From the NCBI GenBank assembly GCA_015499995.1, contig JADNRV010000093.1:62001-126000 (forward strand): a stretch of 64,000 bases of DNA. Direction: 5' to 3'. This document shows, in pieces, positions 56,346 to 64,000 of this stretch (position 1 is its first letter; the number at the start of each line of letters is the position of its first letter). This DNA comes from Flammula alnicola (Eukaryota > Basidiomycota > Agaricomycetes > Agaricales > Strophariaceae). The notes beneath the pieces are model-generated. The model saw only the letters and a program-made list of their open reading frames with translations, had not been told where the DNA came from and made no database searches. A program made the position numbers and the translations under genes.

Positions 56346-57362
56346 TGCCAAGGTCTTCTGTAACCAAGCGTAGGGATGCAAAGCAGGAAGCCTTGGAGGC
56401 TCGGCTAGGGGAGGAAATGGTCGAGATTATCTTGCGGGATGAAGGGACTCTCATGCAGGTAGTCTGGGAAATCTGTGGAACCGCAGCTGCAGAACACAAC
56501 CACATCCGGTTATCAATCTCTCTGGTCAAGAGCGTCCGTATTTCACTCGCGATGAAAAGTCTGTCCCTGGCAATTAGTTTTGTTCAGGAGATAGCGAGTG
56601 CAGCGGTTGACTTGTTTGTTGATTACTGGACTGTGAGTGTTTCGATGGTTTATGACCAGAGTGCCACCTAATCTTCACATCGACTACTCGAATTTAGGCT
56701 GTTTTCGATGATAAAGACCGGCAGCTGACAACATCGATACAGCCTAGAGAACTATGCGCCTACGTCGGTGATCTCGCGGCCGCGGGATATATATCATACA
56801 GGCAATTCAAATTTGTAGTCTTGGTTTTGCTTCGGGGTTTCAGAAAGACTTCTGAAGTCGACTGCCTCATGTGCCTCTTCAAGCACGCCACCACGGGGTG
56901 CAGATTTATCAAGGAGGATGCATTTCTTACTGGATGTCTGGCTGATCTTCGCACTCGCTGTGCCCAGTGCATCGGGCCCAAGGGAATTATTTCCGAGGTA
57001 AGGTCTTCTCCTGTGTTAACTCAAACATCATTGAGGCTTACTTAAATTTTTTCGTCATTCTTCGGTAGGCGGAGTCAGAGCTCACACACCACATATGCGA
57101 TATGTTACTCCGAAAGGACTGCATTGTATGCCCGCGCAGTGGCCATTCTTCGTCATTAGCAGCTGTGCCACTGTCGAAGTTTGACAAAGTATCATCTCTG
57201 GCGACCATTGCATGGCCCGCTACGGCGCAGCCCTCGAAAAGGTCTAAAAAGGCTTCCCAAAACTATCCCCACTGTCTCGTCCCATTCAGGAGGAATATGG
57301 GCCAGTTCAGCTGGGGAACGTCTCCTCCTCCTGAAGAGCTTCCCAGTCCAGACCTATTTTAG
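56346..57362 (+). CDS. Orphan helical protein family, paralogue C
   Basis: Three exons (56346-56632, 56698-56997, 57069-57362; both introns phase 0, same positions as in B) give about 293 aa. The N-terminal helical part ends AAVDLFVDYWT. The core is AVFDDKDRQLTTSIQPRELCAYVGDLAAAGYISYRQFKF, then FIKEDAFLTGCLADLRTRCAQCIGPKGIISE. The last exon starts AESELTHHICDMLLRK and ends QFSWGTSPPPEELPSPDLF. It shares about a third of residues with B, plus the promoter core. The start is chosen downstream of the TATA element; an earlier ATG at 56156 lies upstream of it. The family is not recognised and its function is unknown; a scaffold-like alpha-helical repeat fold is an inference. Confidence 0.6.
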
Positions 57363-58392
57363 CGATCCTTAAAGCTGCATATGAAGCAGATCACTGTATC
57401 ATTGTATAATATTTTAGGCTTTTGAATTCACTGAGCCTGCAATTGATGTTCTAAATTTCACAACATCGCTATTAATACGCAGGCGCACATCCGGTACTTC
57501 GTTTCAACTCAATCCCTGGGTGTCATTATTCTTCCCTTTTCTACGGAATCCATGAGATGTATTCCTCCGCTGCTCTCTTCTGAGAGGCCTTGACGCAGAA
57601 TCTTCTTAGAGGCTTCAATATGACTTGCAGCAGTGTTCAGCATTGCCATCAGCGCAGCCAAGAGTAGCAGAGTACGTCAATTTTTGAACTGAATCCATAT
57701 ACCGTGACCAATACCTTTCAAAGCGCTGCCTCAGCTCTGGGACAAGGACAACGCCCCCGTTAGCAGATGCGACCTCTTCCGCGTACGACAAGCCCCGCGT
57801 TAAATTGGATACCGTTCGCGATCAGTGGCTTCCCGACGATAAGCGCACGCCTGACGAACTCAATAACGTGCAGGGTCTTGTGGTCGCACGAGCAGAAGCC
57901 TTGCGCAATGCCATCTTTATAAATATTCGACACTTTCCGGTCTATAATTTACTCTGCCTCTGGTTTCTGGTTGTATCGATATCGGTGATAGCGCATAGGT
58001 GGCACTGGAATAATTGATATGACATGCGGAACTGGACAAGATCATGATATCGATATACGCTAAAGGGAAGACGGTCTAGTCCCAAGCTAATAGAGTTCTT
58101 GCCTGCTAAATTACGTATTTCGACTCTGCAAAAGAGGATGTCAAAGAAAAGAAAGAATCCTTGGACTCTTTTAGATTAGAGGGCGTCGTAGCTTTTCTTG
58201 GCCCGGCGTGGAAGGAAGCCTTGTCACTAGGGAACGGTTCGGCCCTTGTTCATCACACCACGCGCACAGACAACATCGTGCGATCATCGATGATCATGTA
58301 TATAGGGAGACGGTGTGCGTGTGAAGCATTTATGGCCGTCAGTGGAATAATAATCGAGCAAGTAAATGGATCAGGAATATAGGTAGATAACA
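57363..58392. other. Coding-like but unresolved region
   Basis: A plus frame from about 57720 to 58017 encodes KPRVKLDTVRDQWLPDDKRTPDELNNVQG and a C-terminal membrane helix (VYNLLCLWFLVVSISVIAHRW). Further left, 57417-57545 reads AFEFTEPAIDVLNFTTSLLIRRR...WVSLFFPFLRNP before a stop. These may be exons or relics of one or two genes; I could not join them or name a family. Confidence 0.25.
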
Positions 58393-58690
58393 CTACAATA
58401 TCAAGCAATAATGCTTGCGAATATGTGGAGCTTGGGTCGTTAACGGTAGCAAATCATCTGGCCAGTTCGCTAGGTTGTCATCATCTGACTCGATTCTCTT
58501 TCCCGCATATTCCATAAGAAGGGTCACAGCCATGCGTTTTCCATTTGATACCCTGATCAACATCTTGTCAAGGAAGGACCAGTCTTCTTCTTCCGAAAGC
58601 TCGCCCGGCACTGAGTAGCTGGTGCCTGATTCTAGAGCCGTGATGGTGATCAAGTCGATCTTGTTCTTCGTAGGAATAGTACGAAGGATA

Positions 58691-59332
58691 CAGTGTAATA
58701 CACCTCCTTGATACACTATACTTCCTTGATACAAATGCTTCCTGCAGGTGTGATTTTCACCGTAACCTCGCAAGGATTGGCATAGACATTTCGGTATATT
58801 CAAAGGACGTCCGTGCAAATTTTTGTGCCCAAAGAATAGGTTACGGGAGCTGGGGAGGGGAGATAGTACACGATTTCGGGTGATTTTGGCGCCATCAGAA
58901 GCCCAAATCAGGATTTGTACCTCCCATGGTCCCAAATGTTTCGGAAAAAAAGGACCAGACACTTGCCTGTGATATAGCCGAACACTTTTTAGACTTGAAT
59001 GTGCCCAGATCGCAGGAGACTTTTCTATAAAGTGCTCAAAGAGACTTAGGATTGACTCGGAGAGTGTTACAGTCTGTCACCAGAGATTTTCCCACATGCG
59101 AAATCTGGCTGTGTCACGTTTGTATCAAGGACACGTATTCGTGACATTTGGGCTCTCCTCCGTAAAAGTCGTTTCTTGCACTCATATTCCTGTCAATTCC
59201 CTTACTTTTTGAAGATTCAGAATCGAAAGACAACCTAGATTTGATATCTCAAAAAATGATTGTGCAAAGTTTGTTTTTGGTGCCGAAAATCGGGGATCTT
59301 GATCCCGTGTATCAAGGAAGTGTATTACACTG
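58691..59332. mobile_element. Tc1/mariner-like MITE, 642 bp
   Basis: Terminal inverted repeats begin CAGTGTAATACAC on both ends and extend to about 26 bp with one mismatch. The element is flanked by TA (58689-58690 and 59333-59334), the target duplication of Tc1/mariner elements. It has no transposase. A second copy of the terminal word CTTCCTTGATAC sits just inside the left end. It is inserted in the coding region of the F-box gene. Confidence 0.88.
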
Positions 59333-60176
59333 TATAACAAAATTTTGTAAGTGGCTCGTCGTATTGTGGTGCAAAGGTCAAGATAACAGATAGTTCCCTT
59401 AGGTTCGGGAGCAGACTGAGGTCATAATCCTGACCATAATCTGCGTCGACTTCAACCGGTGGCGAATCAGTAAAGTAAGTCGAAAGATACACGATAGGGG
59501 GCGACTCACGGCAAGTTAATTTCAATATTTCGAGGGAACTGGAACAGAATCCCAGAATATATAGCATGTCGTTAAACTCTTCTACGTCCCCCCCGCACTC
59601 GAGCATCGTGAGGCCGCTAAAGTCGAGGTAATGCTTCGCCAGGTCTCGAATGCTGCGGGAGCAGTCGTCGAAAAGGAATCCATCCAGTCGTGGACGCAAC
59701 GTGGGAGGGAGTTCCCCATCGCGATGTTCCAGGGTAACCCTGTGGAGGTTAAGCCATTCAAGACGGCGGCAGCTAGCCACCATGCTGACCGGAATATCTG
59801 AAAGACCGCATAATGCCATCGAAGTGACATACGGCGCTAGGAAGGGTTGCACAAGCTGAGTTTCGATGGCGTGATTGTCATCGAAAAGGACTTCAGGACT
59901 GAAGTTGTTGTCACGTCTTACCTCTATCGCGAATCGAAATTCTCGTCCTGAAATGGCTTGGGTAATAAGAGACATGATACTCAGTAGCATAGGATGGTGA
60001 AAAATGCCGATGTTGGTTTTCTTCAAGTAGAACTCAATGTTCCGGACGTGTGAGGCGAGGAGGCGGTTTTCGTGGAGGGCGCTATGAAGGCTGTGCACTT
60101 TTTTCACAAGCTTCTCTTTGTCGTTCAGTCCGAAGATACGAATATCAGTGAATAGGTATTTCTGAGAGCGCGATTG

Positions 60177-60290
60177 GAAGGATCTGCAGACGGTTGCGCA
60201 AGCAAGGAGGTTCCAAGTAGAATCGTCATCTTGGAAGGTTCTGCAGACGGTCGCGCAAGCAAGGAGGGGCCAAGGAGAATCGTCACCTCG
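60177..60290. repeat. 57-bp tandem duplication in F-box coding region
   Basis: Two adjacent 57-bp units (60177-60233 and 60234-60290) differ at a few positions. In frame they add a second copy of 19 residues containing LLACATVCR. Confidence 0.8.
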
Positions 60291-60650
60291 GACGTGATCA
60301 ATGATCTCGTCGACGACTTCTTGCGAGAGGCTCGAGAACGCCACTGAAACCACGGACGAGGATGATGAGAGTGGGGATTGGGACTGTAAATGGCTTTCAG
60401 AGGTTTTATGTGTCCCTTCGTCGGGGAGCGAAGCTTGGAGTTGCATGACTTTGTGCGATGAGTGCATGCCTTGCAGGTGGAAGTTAAAAATGAGATTCAA
60501 ATTGAGAAGCGAAGGCATGGAACGAGAACAGGTGCCAAAAGCGTGTATTTCAAACAAATACAAACACTGAGCGAAAATCAGCCACTATCAACACAACGCC
60601 CCAACGACACCTCGACACCGTTCGGCCCATCCTCAAGCAACAAAATCAAG

Positions 60651-61400
60651 ATGACAGTAAGCATATCTTCCCCCGAGGGTGAACCTACGACCTTTAGAAG
60701 TACCCCGCAGAGAAATGGAGAAGAAAGAGATTCTGGATGAGGTGGATGCGCTGCAGAGAGTTTGGATGACGCTGGCTGGTGGAACTGGATTGGGCTATTG
60801 CTGGGGGGATGCGCTGCGGGTTGCTCTTGGGTCGTAGAGGATGTTTCAAGAATGGCCGCTGACGATCTTTGTGTCATCTTTTAGGAATCAAACTTCAAAC
60901 GCTTCGTCGAGGTCGGACGTGGTGCGTTGGATTCATATTGATTGTTTTCCTCAGCAACTTACATGCCATGAATGACAACAGTGGTCCTCCTCAAAGCCGG
61001 TCCTTCCGCAGGCCGCATCGCTGTTATCGCTGAGATCATTGACCACAACCGCGTACGTTCACCTTTTGAATTATTGCGACTCATGTGTTTGACATCGATG
61101 CAGGCCTTGATCGACGGCCCAACAACCGACGTCCCCCGCCAATCATACCCCTTCAAGCACCTCACCCTTACACCCCTAGCCCTCACCAAGCTCCCCCGCG
61201 CTGCTGGTTCAGGCGTCGTCAAGAAGCAGCTGGAGAAGGAGGCCATCGTCGAGAAGTGGTCCAAGTCTAGCTGGGCACAGAAGAGAGCCGCCGTTGAGAA
61301 GAGGCGGTCACTGAACGACTTTGCCCGTTTCTCCGTGATGTTGGCCAAGAAGCAGAGGAGGGATATCGTGCGGAAAGCTGTTAAGGCGAAGACTGCATAA
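60651..61400 (+). CDS. RPL14: 60S ribosomal protein L14 (eL14)
   Basis: Four exons: 60651-60656 (only ATGACA), 60885-60921, 60982-61052 and 61104-61400. The product of about 136 aa reads [61 protein letters not shown] in pieces. It ends with the basic helical C-terminus (WSKSSWAQKRAAVEKRRSLNDFARFSVMLAKKQRRDIVRKAVKAKTA). It is a structural protein of the large ribosomal subunit. The tiny first exon and long first intron are typical of fungal ribosomal protein genes. Fully intact, in contrast to the Mis12 gene. Divergent from the F-box gene with about 90 bp between starts. Confidence 0.92.
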
Positions 61401-62315
61401 ATCGCCATCGATTCCGCGTTTTTGTTTGGGAGGACAGGTCGAGGTTACGCACCAAAATGAGAGGGATCACCACACGTACATACCTCGTATGTTATGCCAC
61501 ATATCAGACTTATGCGCCACGCCATCATTATCTTCCTCGCTTTATACTAAGTTTTGTTTGCTTCAACCAGTCTTTCGGTGCAGTACATAGTAACTTTCAC
61601 GACGAAGCGTCGTCAAGAGCCGACTGGAAGGCCGACTACCGATTATTGACTCATCATCATCTCCGTTCACGGTGCTTTATCTCTGGAGGGCAACACTAAG
61701 AATTTTAATGGCGATGACGAAACATAGCACACACCAGACAGCCTGCCTGTATTCAGCTACGCCGCGTTTACGGGCCTCCTTTGGCTCGGTAACCGCTAGC
61801 TGGTGTGGGCTCCTTCACGGAAAAAGGACTGGATGACGGTTGTATAATTTGCAAACTGAGCCACCCTTCCTTTCCATAGCACAGGGATACCCGTTGCTCA
61901 GTTTTTTGCAGGCAGAGAATATTTTTCCTTGTCGGATTGTCTAGCGCGAGAGTTCCAGGAATACAAAGCCCAAGGTAAGCAATATTTATGTTCGCCTTGG
62001 CCACGTCAAATGTCTTCTCCAGGCTCGCGACGGCGAGAAACTGTTTTAGCCGTGATTTAGGTTTCTACAATAATCCGGTTGATCCCAACTCTGACGAGAG
62101 CAGGTTCATTCACTTCTTGAGAGCCAAGACCTGGACCGGGGCCCAATTTTCTAAGCTAGTACAAACGCTGATCGTTGCAATTATCTTTAGTGTTGAACAT
62201 AACAATGCATTATAACTGATTACATGTCTCGTGTCAGATGGTTCTAGCGACTATCCCGAGTCCGTTCAGTAACTGGGGTACATCACTCGGTACTCGGTGT
62301 CGCCACTAAAACCCT
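61401..62315. other. Intergenic
   Basis: Short frames only (80 codons at 61457-61699, 75 codons at 61988-62215), without recognisable domains. Confidence 0.45.
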
Positions 62316-63988
62316 CTACTGACTCTTGGACTTGAGCCTGTATTGATCGGCGGGGCGGCGGAGGGCTTCGCCCTTCTTGTCACGGTAGAAGAGGACGTCA
62401 CCTAGAATGCGCAAGATGTGTCAATGGCCGCGCATGTTGTCATCGGTTTGTCTGGAAAAAATGTTCACCTTCATTCTCAACGAATTGGCACTTGTTGTAA
62501 CTTTCCCAGAGAGCCTTGAACACGGGCTGGTCAGAGAAGGCGTAGTGGTGACCAATGAACGCCTTCAGGTGTTGGGTAGCCTCAGGTCCGTGGTCTGTTG
62601 AAAGGAGAAAATGAATCAGTTACGTAGTAGGGACATTGAGCTCCGACGACGATGCTTACAGAAAGGCATTTTCGGGAAGAACTGCCAAAGAAGGAAGGAT
62701 AGGTCGTGAGCATCGTATCTCGTTAGGCGGAGTAGACATCGAGACACTTACGTGGTGGATAACGTGGTAGTGGGCAACGTCGTGGAGGAAGAAGCGTCCT
62801 TGCCATCCGAGGAAAGGCCTGTCAACGGTAGCGGCGGCACCACGCTGGAAGTTCCATTCCTTGCCGCGGTAGTGGGGAAGAGTTGGGTCGGTGTGATGGA
62901 GGTAGGTGATCATGATGACTGGCAGGAAACGGAAATGTCAACAAACGGCGCATTTACGATAAAGGACAGAGAAAAAAGTGGTGCTTACACCAGTGGGAGA
63001 CCTCGAGCCAGGGGATGAAGTAGTACTTGAGAGTGTTGGCGACGCCGTAAACGGAGCAAGAGTAAGTGACACCCCAGACCATGGCGGCGATACCAATGTT
63101 GGACATGATGACGGCGTTGCGCTGGGCCTTGGTAAAGAGAATCGAGTTCGGGTCGAAGTGGTTGGTCCATTTGGGGTAGGTCTTCTGGCCGGAAACGTTG
63201 AAGACTGGCAAAGGTTGGGGATAAGATCGCGTTAAATCCCGTTCACAATGAATCACTTACGAAGGTAAGCGGGGAATGCTAGAATTTGTTGGCGGATGAG
63301 CATGTAAAGGGTATAGATGGGGGTGTCGCCGAAGAGTTCGTCCCAATCGATTTCGTCATTGGGCTTCTCGGGAATGTTAAGATCTTCACGGGTCTTGGGG
63401 ACATAGACCTCATCGCGCTCCATGGAGGCGTGGTTGGAGTGGTGACGGTGGTGAGAGATTCTCCAAGAGAAGTACGGAGTCCACAGGAAGGTATGAGTGA
63501 TCTAGAAACATCCAACGCTTCAGCTTAATGGATAAGAAGTGCGCTGTTGAGAGACTTACAAAGCCCAAAATGTCGTTAACGATCTTGTGGTCAGAGAAAG
63601 CACCGTGTCCACACTAAATTATTGCCTACGTGAATACGAGACGTATGAAAGAACGGAATGTTCAAACCTCATGTCCAATGACCCAGATACCAGTCAAAAT
63701 AAGGCCCTGGAACCACCAGCTATAGTGTAGGATGTTAATGGAAATATCAACTCTCGAATCATCGAAAGTACTCACTAGACACCCCAAGAGGCCCAGCGGG
63801 CAACCTCAGCACCGATTGGGGTGAGAAGTTCCTTGGTAGCCACAGACTGGAAGTAGGGATCGATGTAGGACGCCAAAGTCCAGGCAGTGGCGGCCAGAAG
63901 AACATCGCGAGCGAAGTAGAGGAGACCACGTTTCGTGTCCCTGACGAAAAGCTCGGCGGGGATGGCGGCACGAATTTCCTTCAAGGAC
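62316..63988 (-). CDS. Delta-12 fatty acid desaturase (oleate desaturase), 5' end outside window
   Basis: Many short exons. The visible 5'-most exon starts at 63988 ([31 protein letters not shown]) after an acceptor, so the N-terminal exon lies beyond the window. It continues [31 protein letters not shown] (first histidine box HECGH) and [27 protein letters not shown] (second, HRHH). Then follow [56 protein letters not shown] and [27 protein letters not shown] (third box). The end is [28 protein letters not shown]. It is an ER membrane di-iron enzyme converting oleoyl to linoleoyl groups. All visible exons join in frame with canonical splice sites and three intact histidine boxes. Confidence 0.9.
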
Positions 63989-64000
63989 CTACAAAGACTA

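Larger units (their letters stand above)
58393..60563 (-). pseudogene. F-box protein gene split by a MITE
   Basis: One long exon from the minus strand (possible starts at 60563 or downstream, e.g. MPSLLNLN or MHSSHKVMQ). The F-box begins LSQEVVDEIIDHVRGDDSPWPLLACATVCRTFQ. The second half of the box is repeated (DDDSTWNLLACATVCRSFQ) by a 57-nt tandem duplication. LRR-like regions follow (RRLEWLNLHRVTLEHRDGELPPTLRPRLDGFLFDDC, LTMLECGGDVEEF, LPNLRELSVILTF). At 59332 the frame enters a 642-bp MITE and stops at once (KFCYTV). On the far side it resumes ILRTIPTKNKIDLITITALESG...LEYAGKR-like sequence to a stop at 58393. Removing the MITE with one TA gives KFCY-ILRTIPTKN in frame, so the insertion is the only visible lesion. 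F-box proteins recruit substrates to SCF ligases. Confidence 0.75.

Overview
The window is nuclear DNA of a filamentous basidiomycete, most likely an Agaricomycete. The evidence is many short (about 50-70 nt) GT-AG introns, compact multi-exon genes on both strands, and gene families typical of mushroom genomes: F-box proteins, BTB proteins, cytochrome P450s, NACHT proteins, APH-like kinases and Tnp2 transposons. There are no bacterial-style operons, CRISPR arrays or convincing tRNA/rRNA genes.

Layout. 0-8 kb is gene-poor and holds two paralogues (A and B) of an orphan helical protein family; a third (C) lies at 56.3-57.4 kb. 8.3-13 kb has an F-box/LRR-like gene, an Alba-domain gene (Rpp25-like) and a divergent Mis12/Mtw1 kinetochore gene. 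14.5-30.1 kb is an accessory block with two HPP-family membrane-protein genes enclosing two P450s, a short-chain dehydrogenase, a small membrane protein and a BTB gene. 30.7-34.6 kb is repeat-rich, with an F-box remnant, GCGTGC-rich arrays, a broken gamma-tubulin fragment and a small intact gene.

35-56 kb is a segmental duplication. Copy 1 is an Atg14/Vps38-like autophagy gene divergent from a NACHT gene. Copy 2 has a broken Atg14 and a NACHT paralogue that lost most of its P-loop region in frame. Copy 2 was opened by a complete 6.9-kb Tnp2-type transposon (terminal inverted repeats, 7-bp target duplication, two intact genes), by a 456-bp hAT-like MITE (8-bp target duplication), and by a block carrying an APH-like kinase.

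58.4-60.6 kb is an F-box gene split by a 642-bp mariner-like MITE; removing the MITE with one TA restores the frame. The right end holds intact ribosomal protein eL14 and a delta-12 fatty acid desaturase that runs off the window.

Quality caution: several genes (Mis12, first HPP, F-box at 8-10 kb, perhaps Alba) carry isolated one-base frame breaks although the protein sequence on both sides is conserved. These could be assembly indels or early decay; raw reads would decide. All homology calls come from recognising motifs by eye; no database search was run.
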